A stretch of 64,000 nt of DNA from Gammaproteobacteria bacterium. Its GTDB lineage: Bacteria > Pseudomonadota > Gammaproteobacteria > Steroidobacterales > GCA-2729495. Both the position numbers and the translations under genes were made by a program. The stretch covers positions 162,431 through 226,430 of the forward strand of contig VGVH01000002.1 of NCBI GenBank assembly GCA_016874095.1, in the 5' to 3' direction. Shown in pieces: positions 10,314-18,712 of this stretch (position 1 is the first letter of the stretch; every line of letters starts with the position of its first letter). Under the pieces are notes generated by a model. The model saw only the letters and a program-made list of their open reading frames with translations. It did no database searches and was not told the origin of the DNA.

Positions 10314-12647
10314 TCAATGAATCGCCGCCAGTGTCGGCGCCGCCTCCCCTATCGGGCGTGGCCGCTCGATGTAGTGGCCCTGGATGTAGTCGACGCCGAT
10401 GTCGCGCAGCGCGTCGAAGTCACCCTGCGATTCGACCTGCTCCGCGACGACCTTGAAGCCGACCGTTTTCGCCAGCTTCGTGATAGCGGTGACCACCTGG
10501 CCGTTCAGCGTGTCGGGTCCCAGGTCGCGCGTGAAGACGCCATCGATCTTCAGATAGTCGATATCGAGGTTGCGCAAGGTCGCCAGCGCGCCGACACCAC
10601 TGCCGAAATCGTCGAGCCCGAACTGGCAGCCCATGCCGTGCAGGACACTGGCGAATCGCTCCGCACGGTCCAGGTCCGCCATCATCGCAGTCTCGGTCAC
10701 CTCGAAACACACCTGGGCGGGCGACACATGGCTCTGGTCCAGGCACTCGACCACGAATTCGAGGAAGTCCTCCTCGCCCAGGCTCTGCGCCGACAGATTG
10801 ATCGTACAGCTGCGATTCTCCGGCAGGCGAATCGAGCCCTGGCCCAGCGCGGCCAAAGTCGAGCGCACGACCCAGCGATCGAGGCTTCCCATCAGGTGAT
10901 ACCGCTCCGCGGCCTGCATGAACTGGCGCGGGGAGACCGGCTTGCCGTTCTCGTCGGTGAGCCGGAGGAATACCTCGAGTGCAGGGCCGGCGTTGGCCTT
11001 GCCGGCCACTGCAAGGATCGGCTGTGAGCAGAGGTCCAGACGGTTCTCCTTGAGCGCCGACTGAAGCTGTCGCAGCCAGTAGATTTCCCCGCGCTGGCGC
11101 GCCGATACCTCGTCCCTGGCGGAATACACATGCACCTGGCCCCGACCTTCCTGCTTGGCCACGTAGCAGGCCGAGTCTGCGGCAGCGAGAAGGTCTTCTA
11201 TCGACGTGCTGTCGCGTCCGATTTCGACGAGCCCGATGCTGGTCCCGATCTGGAAGATCTTGTCCTGCCAGGTGAAACGGAAATCGCGCACTGCGGCACA
11301 GACGTCGTCGGCAATCTGCCGCGCCTTCTCGAGCGGACACCCGAGCAGCAGCACGCAGAACTCGTCGCCGCCGAGGCGTGCCACGACGTCGGACTCGCGC
11401 ACCTTCTCGCGGATCACCCCGGCGATGCTCCGCAGCAGGCTGTCACCGGCACTGTGCCCGCAGGTGTCGTTGACCAGCTTGAAGCGATCGAGGTCGAGGA
11501 AACACAGCACATGCGACGCGTTCTGCTCGCGCACCGACTGCAAGGTCTCCTCCAGGCGGCGCTCGAAGTCGCGACGGTTGACGAGGCCAGTCAGGGCATC
11601 GTGGGTTGCCTGATAACTCATGCGCTTGGTCAGGCCACGGATCTCGGACACGTCGTGCATGACGACCACGGCGCCGGTCACCTCGTCCGATGGGCCCCTG
11701 ATCGGTGACGCGGTCAGTTCTATGGAGACTTCCTTGCCGCCTGACTGCGACATCAGCATGGCGCGCCGCCCCATGTTCACGCGCCGCCGGTCGGAAAGGC
11801 AGCGGAGGATGGGGTCGCCGAGATCGCGCCGGTCGTTTTCATCGACGAGCTTGACGATGTCCGCGAGTCGCCTGCCGATCGCATTCTCACGCGCAACACC
11901 GGTGAGCTTTTCAGCGGCACTGTTGAAATAGTCGATGAGGCCCTCCAGGTCGGCGGTGACGACGCTTTCGCTGATCGACTCCAGCGTCAACTGCGCCTGC
12001 TGCTTGCCGCGGCCGAGCACACTTTCCACGTTTTTCCGGAAGCTGATGTCCCGCGCGATCGTGAGGATGGCCCGCTGTTCGTGATAGTCGATGATCGCGC
12101 TCGTCGCTTCGGTCCACAGACCGGCTTCCTGGCCGTTGATCAGCTGTATCTCCATCCGGTCGGGCAGGATCTCGCCCGCAAGGCGCCGCGTAACCCCGTT
12201 TCGGGTCATCGCCCGATAGGCCGGCTTGACCAGGTCCGTGACAGGTCGCCCGGTCAGCTGGTCCGGGGTGACGCCGAGCAGGTCAGCAGCGACCTTGTTC
12301 GCGTAGATGATCCGCTCGCGATGCACCACGACCGCCTCGGGCATCGTATTGGCGAGATCGGCAAACAGTGCCTCGCGCTCGAGCAGCTGCCTGTCGCGGG
12401 CCTGCAGCGCATCGAAAAGACGGTTGATGGCGTCGCCGATGCCAGCGATCTGCGGAACCGTATCGGGCATTTCCACACGGCGGCCGAAGGTCGAGTGCTC
12501 CGAGACGTCGAGTACCTCACGCTGGAGGTGCTCCAGCTGGGCCGACTGGCGGCGCAGCGCAATCCAGAACGACAGGGCAATGCCGCCCAGACCGACACAG
12601 CCAAGCGCCAGTGAACTGATGAGCCAGAGTTCCGTCATGGAAAACAC
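10314..12647 (-). CDS. Membrane-anchored PAS-GGDEF-EAL cyclic-di-GMP protein
   Basis: A 777-residue protein: one N-terminal membrane span (about residues 8-31), two PAS-like domains (about 95-215 and 220-345), a GGDEF domain and an EAL domain. The cyclase site is intact, GGDEF at 426-430, with an RESD inhibitory I-site five residues before it. In the phosphodiesterase domain the signature is E558-V-F instead of EAL. The metal Glu is kept, as are NLS, ETE, DDFGSG and KID, but the last signature reads AEQVE. Diguanylate cyclase activity is therefore likely and phosphodiesterase activity uncertain. No sensory ligand can be named. It is a single gene, divergent from the Pcm-like gene. Confidence 0.9.
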   Translation of the reverse strand: MFSMTELWLISSLALGCVGLGGIALSFWIALRRQSAQLEHLQREVLDVSEHSTFGRRVEMPDTVPQIAGIGDAINRLFDALQARDRQLLEREALFADLANTMPEAVVVHRERIIYANKVAADLLGVTPDQLTGRPVTDLVKPAYRAMTRNGVTRRLAGEILPDRMEIQLINGQEAGLWTEATSAIIDYHEQRAILTIARDISFRKNVESVLGRGKQQAQLTLESISESVVTADLEGLIDYFNSAAEKLTGVARENAIGRRLADIVKLVDENDRRDLGDPILRCLSDRRRVNMGRRAMLMSQSGGKEVSIELTASPIRGPSDEVTGAVVVMHDVSEIRGLTKRMSYQATHDALTGLVNRRDFERRLEETLQSVREQNASHVLCFLDLDRFKLVNDTCGHSAGDSLLRSIAGVIREKVRESDVVARLGGDEFCVLLLGCPLEKARQIADDVCAAVRDFRFTWQDKIFQIGTSIGLVEIGRDSTSIEDLLAAADSACYVAKQEGRGQVHVYSARDEVSARQRGEIYWLRQLQSALKENRLDLCSQPILAVAGKANAGPALEVFLRLTDENGKPVSPRQFMQAAERYHLMGSLDRWVVRSTLAALGQGSIRLPENRSCTINLSAQSLGEEDFLEFVVECLDQSHVSPAQVCFEVTETAMMADLDRAERFASVLHGMGCQFGLDDFGSGVGALATLRNLDIDYLKIDGVFTRDLGPDTLNGQVVTAITKLAKTVGFKVVAEQVESQGDFDALRDIGVDYIQGHYIERPRPIGEAAPTLAAIH

Positions 12648-12887
12648 TGGTGAAGTCTGCAGCTGGGGCCGGGGCTTGTCATTCGGCGGTCCATCCGTGG
12701 CGTAGGTGTCCGGGCACCCGCATCCTTACAGGGTCCGGATGGCCAGAACAGCTCCGGATTCCAGCAGTTAGCATAGCCCAGACCTTCAGGCACCCTTCCC
12801 GGTTTTCACCATAATCGTCAGGACAGTCGCCTTGTCTGGCCCCCGCAAAGTCCTTACGCTTTGCCACCTTTCACGGAGCCGCCGCGC

Positions 12888-13544
12888 ATGAGCCAGCACC
12901 TCGAAGCCGCCCGCGTGCAGATGATCAACCAGCAGGTCCGGGCCTGGGAGGTACTGAACGGCGCGGTCCTGAAGGCCATGAGCGAGGTACCACGCGAGCG
13001 ATTCGTGCCGGCGGGTTACCGCAATCTGGCCTTCTCGGACATGTCGATCCCCCTCGCCGGCGGGCAGCATATGCTGTCTCCGCAGCTGGAAGGACGGATC
13101 CTGCAGTCGCTGGAGATCGCGGGTGGCGAGGCCGTGCTGGAAATCGGTACCGGCAGCGGTTACCTGACCGGCTGCCTCGCCCGCTTGGGCGGCCAGGTCA
13201 CCAGCCTCGAGATCAGGCCGGAACTTGCGGATACGGCGCGCAGGACCCTGCGCGAAACGGTCGGCAGCGGCATCGACGTGCGGGTAGAAGACGCGTTCAG
13301 CCACCAGCCCTCCACCGCATACAACTGCATCGCGGTGACCGGCTCGCTGCCCCTGCCGGATGACCGTTTCGAACAGTGGCTGGCCCCCGGCGGCCGCCTG
13401 TTCGTCGTGACAGGCACGGCCCCGGCGATGACGGCATGGCTCATCCGACGCGGCGAGGACGGTGCAATCACCCGGGGATCGCTCTTCGAAACCGTCCTGG
13501 ATGCGCTCGACAGCGCGCCCAGGCCGTCGGCATTCGTATTCTGA
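12888..13544 (+). CDS. Protein-L-isoaspartate O-methyltransferase-like SAM methyltransferase
   Basis: A 218-residue Pcm-family protein. It has the MINQQVRAWEV start seen in the paralogue located beside tolC, the VPRERFVP motif, and the SAM-binding motif VLEIGTGSGYLTGCLA near residue 85. The usual Pcm active-site PYD/DG region is altered, so repair of isoaspartate is not certain. The start is ATG 12888, preceded by GGAG at 12875-12878; the frame reaches a TTG at 12861, which lacks an SD. TolC follows 107 bases later, an arrangement seen in other gammaproteobacteria. Confidence 0.83.
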   Translation: MSQHLEAARVQMINQQVRAWEVLNGAVLKAMSEVPRERFVPAGYRNLAFSDMSIPLAGGQHMLSPQLEGRILQSLEIAGGEAVLEIGTGSGYLTGCLARLGGQVTSLEIRPELADTARRTLRETVGSGIDVRVEDAFSHQPSTAYNCIAVTGSLPLPDDRFEQWLAPGGRLFVVTGTAPAMTAWLIRRGEDGAITRGSLFETVLDALDSAPRPSAFVF

Positions 13545-13587
13545 TGCGGCGCGGCTGGAACGCCGGGCACCCGATCCGCTGCAGGAC

Positions 13588-13603
13588 GTTACAAAGTGTT
13601 ACA
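13588..13603 (+). promoter_or_regulatory. Tandem GTTACA repeats upstream of tolC
   Basis: Two GTTACA hexamers start at 13588 and 13598, exactly 10 bp apart, 49 bases before the tolC ATG. Direct repeats with one-turn spacing are the usual target shape of OmpR-family response regulators. The regulator is not identifiable here. Confidence 0.4.
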
Positions 13604-13651
13604 GCGGGAATCCCGGTCGCGACCGACGATGGCTTTACGGTAATGTGAGTC

Positions 13652-15091
13652 ATGATGCGAACCTCAAACAAGATCCTGCTGGGCACCGCCCTCATCCTCG
13701 TTTCCCAACTCGCGACCGCCGACACGCTGTGGGCGATCTACGAGAAAGCCCGCCAGAACGACCCGCAGATCCGCGAAGCGGATGCGAACCGGCTGGCGAC
13801 GCGGGAGGGGAAGCCGCAGGCGTTCGGTGCGCTGTTGCCGCAGATCGATGCCGGCGGTACCTACTCCAATGACGAGCGGGAATCCGATTCACGCGGCATC
13901 TCTTTTGGCAACGTGCCAGGAACGACCGCACGCTCGTCCGACGAAGACACAGGGAACTGGCAGGTTCAACTTCGCCAGACGTTGTTCCGCTGGGATCAAT
14001 GGGTGAGATTTCGCCAGGCAGACAAGCAGGCTACGCAGGCCGACATCGACTATCGCGTAGCCGAGCTCAGTCTCTACACGCGCGTCGCCGATGCTTACTT
14101 CAATGTCCTGGCTGCGGAGGACTCACTCGCGGCGAATGTCTCCGCAAGGGAGGCCATCGGTCGCCAGCTGGAGCAGGCTCAAAAGCGGTTCGAAGTCGGC
14201 CTGATCGCCATTACGGACGTACAGGAAGCCCAGTCCGGCTACGACCAGTCTGTCGCCGCTGAAATCCTCGGAAAGCGACAGCTGGCGAACAGCAAAGAAG
14301 TGTTGAGGGAAATCATCGGTGACTATCCCGGTGAACTGGCGAAACCGCGAACGGAAATTCCCCTCGTCAGTCCGGCACCGGCAAGTGAAACGGAGTGGGT
14401 AGAAACCGCGCTTCAGCAGAACCTCAGCCTGCAGTCGGCTCAGCTGGGCGCTGACATCGCCAGGGATAACATCCGCATTGCGCGTGCGGGCCGTTACCCG
14501 ACCGTAGACGTCGTTGCCAGTCACGGCGATACACGGGTGCGGGGAGACTCGACTTCCCTGTTTACGCCAGACATAGCCCCTGACCCTGATGTGGAACCGG
14601 TAACAACTCTGACGGCAACTGATGGCGATACGGATACCATTCGACTCGAGGTCAACGTACCGGTTTTCTCGGGCGGGTCGACCAGCGCTCGTGTGCAGGA
14701 GAATGTGTATCGGCATCGGGCGGCCAAGGAGAGGCTGGAGCGCGTTGCACGACAGACCGAGCGGCAGACCCGGGACGCTTTTCTGGCTGTTACCTCTGAA
14801 ATCTCGCGAGTCAAGGCGCTGCAACAGGCACTGAAGTCCGCGCAGACCGCGTTGCAGGCCACGGAGGCAGGTTTCGAAGTGGGCACGCGCACGACGGTCG
14901 ACGTACTCGCCGCTCGTCAGCAGCTCGCCCAGGCCGAAACCAACTACGCCCGCAGTCGCTACGACTACATCGTCAACGTGCTCAAGCTCAAGGAGGCGGC
15001 TGGCACACTCGGCGACAGCGACGTGCGGGACGTGAACACCTGGCTCGAAGATCGACCGGCGCCTGCCGCGACGCCTCAGACCCCCGACTGA
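13652..15091 (+). CDS. tolC: TolC-family outer-membrane efflux channel
   Basis: A 479-residue outer-membrane channel protein used by tripartite efflux pumps and type I secretion. The signal peptide covers about residues 1-23 (cleavage near ATA-DT). The mature part has the internal duplication of the OEP family, two long coiled-coil halves with the repeated LA.RQQ/LAQAE-type heptads. The family's LWAIYEKARQNDP start and the C-terminal RYDYIVNVLKLKEAAGTL block are present. Two ATGs stand side by side (13652 and 13655). Its last 16 bases overlap the convergent waaA gene. Upstream tandem repeats suggest two-component control. Confidence 0.94.
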   Translation: MMRTSNKILLGTALILVSQLATADTLWAIYEKARQNDPQIREADANRLATREGKPQAFGALLPQIDAGGTYSNDERESDSRGISFGNVPGTTARSSDEDTGNWQVQLRQTLFRWDQWVRFRQADKQATQADIDYRVAELSLYTRVADAYFNVLAAEDSLAANVSAREAIGRQLEQAQKRFEVGLIAITDVQEAQSGYDQSVAAEILGKRQLANSKEVLREIIGDYPGELAKPRTEIPLVSPAPASETEWVETALQQNLSLQSAQLGADIARDNIRIARAGRYPTVDVVASHGDTRVRGDSTSLFTPDIAPDPDVEPVTTLTATDGDTDTIRLEVNVPVFSGGSTSARVQENVYRHRAAKERLERVARQTERQTRDAFLAVTSEISRVKALQQALKSAQTALQATEAGFEVGTRTTVDVLAARQQLAQAETNYARSRYDYIVNVLKLKEAAGTLGDSDVRDVNTWLEDRPAPAATPQTPD

Positions 15092-16374
15092 CCGGCTCCG
15101 GGGGCCAGGCCCGGGCGGGTCATCGGTTCGACCAGCGCGAACAACCGGCTGACAGCCCCGCGATTGCTGTCGATCGCCGCCAGTCCGCAGCGACCACGAC
15201 GCTCCCGTTCCGCCGGATCCGCGAATAGGCCCAGCACTTCCGCAGCGATGGCGGCGGGTGTAGACCGGATGCAAACGGCGCCTTCTGCCGTCAGCATCTC
15301 GGCGATATCCGGCGCATTGAAATTGTAGGGGCCAGTCAGGGCCGGAACGTTCAGCGCCGCGGGCTCTAGCAGGTTGTGCCCTCCGATGCGGACGAGGCTT
15401 CCGCCGACGAATGCCACGTCGCAGGCGGCGTAAAACTGGGTCAACTCACCCATGCTGTCGCCGAGGAATACCTGCGTTGCCGGGCCGCACGGGTTACCGC
15501 TGCTGCGGGTTACGCCCGAAAACCCCTCCCGCTCGATCAGGGTGGCCACGCCGGCAAAGCGCGCGGGATGGCGTGGAACGAGGATGAGGAGCGCGTCGGG
15601 CCGCGACGCGAGGATTCGCCGGTGCGCGTCGAGCAGCAGCGTCTCTTCGCCGTCATGCGTACTGGCGGCGAGCCATACAGGGCGCCCTGCTGCGTTTGTG
15701 GCGCGCCATGAACGCCCCAGCTCCGGCACCTGCGGAGCCAGCACGAAGTCGAATTTGATGTTCCCGGTGACATTGGTTCGCGCGGGATTCGCGCCGAGCG
15801 CGCGGAACCGTTCCGCATCCGTCTCGCTCTGGGCACCGATCACGATGCCGTTCGCCAGCGTATCGCGAATCAGGCTGAACAGTATGCGATAACGACGGAC
15901 CGATTTCTTCGACACCCGCGCGCTAGCGAGTACCAGGGGCACGGAGCGGCGTCCACATTCGTCGAACAGGTTCGGCCAGATTTCCGTTTCCATCACCAGC
16001 GCAAGTTCGGGCCTTGCCCAGTCGAAGAAGCGCCGGACGGAGCCGACCGAATCGTACGGAACGTATACATGGTGCACGGTATCGCCGAACAGGTCGCGGG
16101 CACGTCGTGAACCGGTCGGCGTCATGGTCGTAACCAGCAACTGCCGACGCGGATGGCGTTCGCGCAGAGCGCGGACCAGCGGCGCTGCGGCAGTCACCTC
16201 GCCAACCGAGACGGCATGGATCCAGATCGTAGGCCCCGGCAGAGGCGGCAGGCCGTAGCCGAAGCGCTCCGCCAGCCGGCGACGGTATTCAGGCTGCGAA
16301 AAACTCCGCCACAGCAGATGCAGCAGGAAAACCGGCGCAAGCAGCCACGCAAGACTGGCGTAGAGGAATCGCAC
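15076..16374 (-). CDS. waaA: 3-deoxy-D-manno-octulosonic acid (Kdo) transferase
   Basis: A 432-residue GT30 glycosyltransferase that adds Kdo to lipid A precursor at the inner membrane. It has an N-terminal membrane anchor (about residues 6-20), then IWIHAVSVGEVTAAAPLVRAL, the classic start of the donor-binding fold. TMTPTGSRRA and the C-terminal GGSLVRIGGHNLLEPAALN motif follow. Length is normal. hldE lies 10 bases upstream on the same strand, giving an LPS inner-core pair. The 3' end overlaps tolC by 16 bases tail to tail. Confidence 0.96.
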   Translation of the reverse strand: MRFLYASLAWLLAPVFLLHLLWRSFSQPEYRRRLAERFGYGLPPLPGPTIWIHAVSVGEVTAAAPLVRALRERHPRRQLLVTTMTPTGSRRARDLFGDTVHHVYVPYDSVGSVRRFFDWARPELALVMETEIWPNLFDECGRRSVPLVLASARVSKKSVRRYRILFSLIRDTLANGIVIGAQSETDAERFRALGANPARTNVTGNIKFDFVLAPQVPELGRSWRATNAAGRPVWLAASTHDGEETLLLDAHRRILASRPDALLILVPRHPARFAGVATLIEREGFSGVTRSSGNPCGPATQVFLGDSMGELTQFYAACDVAFVGGSLVRIGGHNLLEPAALNVPALTGPYNFNAPDIAEMLTAEGAVCIRSTPAAIAAEVLGLFADPAERERRGRCGLAAIDSNRGAVSRLFALVEPMTRPGLAPGAGQSGV

Positions 16375-16384
16375 GCGCTGCGGT

Positions 16385-17812
16385 TCAACCGCCCCGGCGG
16401 ATCGCGTCCAGCATCCGCGTGGTCGAACGGCCTTCCTTGAAGCTCAGGACTTCCACCTGACCGCCGTTCGCGATAACAGCCGCGCCCCCCGCGATGTCCT
16501 CCGGCCGGTAGTCACCGCCCTTGACGAGCATGTCGGGCAACACCTCCGCCACCAAATCAGCGGGTGTGTCTTCATGGAACGGCACTACCCAGTCGACCGA
16601 TGCCAGGCCGGCCAGCACGGCCATGCGGTCCTCCAGCGTATTGATCGGCCTGCCGGAGCCTTTCAGTCGTCGCACCGACGCATCGTCGTTCACCGCGACC
16701 AGCAACCGGTCACCACGTCTTTTCGCCTCCTCGAGATAAGAGACATGGCCAGCGTGCAGAATATCGAAGCAACCGTTGGTCATGGCCACGCGCTCGCCGC
16801 GCCCACGCGCCTCGGCAACAATGCGCGCAGCGTCCTCCCGCCGCAGCAGGCCGCGACCGCCGAGCCCCTGCTGGTGAAGTTCGCTGCGCAATTCCGCGGG
16901 CGTCACCGAGGCCACGCCGGTTTTCCGGACGACAATGCCCGCCGCAACGTTCGACAACGCGGCGGCATCGGTCAGGGTCATCCCGGCGCCCAGGCCGGCG
17001 GCCAGCGTAGCGATCACCGTATCGCCGGCACCAGTCACGTCGAAGACCTCGCGCGCGCGAGCCGGTACGTACACAGGCTCCCGATCGGCGGAAACGATGA
17101 CCATGCCCCGTTCACCCAGGGTAATGACCAGGGCGGTAAGCTGCAGATCGCTGCGCATCCTGCGCGCCCGTGCAAACAGGTCGTCGTTGTCTGCCGGTCG
17201 GCCGGCGATCGCTTCGAATTCCGCCAAATTGGGCGTCAGCAGGGTAGCCCCACGGTAACGGGCGAAGTCAGTGCCCTTGGGGTCGACCAGCACCGGCACA
17301 TTCGAGTTGCGGCAGAGAGCTACCAGTGCGGTCGCCTCGAGCAGAGTTCCCTTCGCATAGTCGGACAGGATGCACACCGACGCCCGTCGGATCTCCGCTG
17401 CCATCCGCGCCGACAGGGTCACGGCTTCCACTTGCGTGAAACTGTCCTCCGTGTCGAGCCGGATCAGCTGCTGGTTGCGGCTCAGCACGCGCAACTTCGT
17501 GATGGTCGGACGGGACTCGGATTCGACCAGCGCCAGCCCGATCCCCCGGGCCTGCAGCAGTTCCTGCAACGCGCGGCCGTTGCTGTCGCGACCGACGACG
17601 CCGGCAAGCGTGGTGCTGGCACCGAGGCTCGCCAGGTTTACCGCCACGTTGGCTGCTCCGCCCGCGCGCGCCTGCGACTGCGTGACCTTGACGACGGGGA
17701 CCGGCGCCTCGGGCGAAATTCTCAAAGTCGGGCCGAACCAGTATTCGTCGAGCATCAGATCCCCCGCCACGAGGCCCCTGACGCCGGAGAAATCGGGAAT
17801 GCTGATGCTCAT
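16385..17812 (-). CDS. hldE: Bifunctional heptose 7-phosphate kinase / heptose 1-phosphate adenylyltransferase
   Basis: A 475-residue fusion for ADP-L-glycero-D-manno-heptose synthesis. The N-terminal 320 residues form a PfkB-type kinase (GGAANVAVNLASLG; DVTGAGDTVIATLA). The C-terminal 130 residues form a nucleotidyltransferase beginning MTNGCFDILHAGHVSYLEEA, with the HxGH motif. The Asp-rich kinase site and the HxGH residues are intact. It lies 10 bases before waaA on the same strand. A strong terminator for nrdJb lies 84 bases upstream, so hldE must have its own promoter in the short gap. Confidence 0.97.
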   Translation of the reverse strand: MSISIPDFSGVRGLVAGDLMLDEYWFGPTLRISPEAPVPVVKVTQSQARAGGAANVAVNLASLGASTTLAGVVGRDSNGRALQELLQARGIGLALVESESRPTITKLRVLSRNQQLIRLDTEDSFTQVEAVTLSARMAAEIRRASVCILSDYAKGTLLEATALVALCRNSNVPVLVDPKGTDFARYRGATLLTPNLAEFEAIAGRPADNDDLFARARRMRSDLQLTALVITLGERGMVIVSADREPVYVPARAREVFDVTGAGDTVIATLAAGLGAGMTLTDAAALSNVAAGIVVRKTGVASVTPAELRSELHQQGLGGRGLLRREDAARIVAEARGRGERVAMTNGCFDILHAGHVSYLEEAKRRGDRLLVAVNDDASVRRLKGSGRPINTLEDRMAVLAGLASVDWVVPFHEDTPADLVAEVLPDMLVKGGDYRPEDIAGGAAVIANGGQVEVLSFKEGRSTTRMLDAIRRGG

Positions 17813-17895
17813 GCCGGCACGCGCAACTGGGTAATGAGGCGCCAGTTTACCGGCAACCGACGTTCGTGGCCGATCCCGTGGAAACCGGCAGCAGG

Positions 17896-17928
17896 AAAAA
17901 AACGGGCCGGAGACGGTCCGACCCGTTT
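17896..17928 (-). terminator. Intrinsic terminator of the nrdJa-nrdJb operon
   Basis: Read on the minus strand: AAACGGG, one U-G pair, CGGA, loop CCGTC, TCCG, CCCGTTT, then seven T in a row (plus-strand A at 17896-17902). This is a 12-bp stem with U-tract, 40 bases after the nrdJb stop. Confidence 0.9.
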
Positions 17929-17968
17929 AATTGCCGCCGCTGCCCGGCGCATCAGTCGACTCGGGCGG

Positions 17969-18679
17969 TTACCCGCACTTGGAATCGCCGCACGCGAGGC
18001 AGGTCAGGCAGCCATCCATCATCACCACGGCTGTCGTACTGCAGACTTTGCAGAGCTGGGCGCCATCCGGGTAATGCCCCTTCGCGAAGGCATCCTGCTG
18101 GCGATTACGCTCCTCGAATTCCTTGCGCTTCTGTTCGACCAGGCGACGCTGATTGTCGTCCAGCCTGTCCTCGGGCATCAGCCCGATGGATTTCAGATGA
18201 CGTTCGATGATGTGGCCAAGGTCAGCGATGATCGAAGGCATGAATTTTCCGCCCGGCTGCCAATAGCCACCGCGCGGGTCGAATACGGCCTTGAGCTCGT
18301 CAACCATGAAGGTGACGTCGCCGCCTTTGCGGAAAATGGCCGACATGAGCCGCGTCAGCGCCACGATCCATTGGTAGTGGTCGAGATTCTTCGAGTTGAT
18401 AAATATCTCAAATGGTCGCCGCTGCTCGTGCTCCGTACCCGGATTCAGGACGATGTCGTTGATGGTGACGTACATCGCGTGATCCGAAACGGGCGTCTTC
18501 ACCTTGTAGGTGGAGCCCATGAGCATCTCGGGGCGCTCGAGCTTCTCGTGCATCCGCACGACTTTGCCGTCGGCACTGACCTCGCGCACGGACAGCTTGT
18601 CGGCCTTCTCCGGCGCCTTCTGGTCCGCGCCCTCGACGCGATAGCCAACGATCTTCTTTTCAATCTTGTGTTTCGCCAT
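17969..18679 (-). CDS. nrdJb: Class II ribonucleotide reductase, C-terminal subunit NrdJb
   Basis: A 236-residue protein equivalent to the C-terminal part of adenosylcobalamin-dependent reductase, encoded separately as in Pseudomonas aeruginosa. It contains a TSCPD-like domain (about residues 60-160) and ends in a Cys-rich tail CKVC...CLTCLACGDSKCG. In this family such a tail delivers electrons to, and structures, the catalytic subunit. It starts 33 bases after nrdJa with a GGAGA SD. A strong terminator follows. The split is a feature of some proteobacterial NrdJ lineages, not a frameshift: the gap holds its own SD and start. Confidence 0.93.
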   Translation of the reverse strand: MAKHKIEKKIVGYRVEGADQKAPEKADKLSVREVSADGKVVRMHEKLERPEMLMGSTYKVKTPVSDHAMYVTINDIVLNPGTEHEQRRPFEIFINSKNLDHYQWIVALTRLMSAIFRKGGDVTFMVDELKAVFDPRGGYWQPGGKFMPSIIADLGHIIERHLKSIGLMPEDRLDDNQRRLVEQKRKEFEERNRQQDAFAKGHYPDGAQLCKVCSTTAVVMMDGCLTCLACGDSKCG

Positions 18680-18712
18680 GGGGCTCTCCGTCGTTGCTGC
18701 TGCGGCAGTTCG

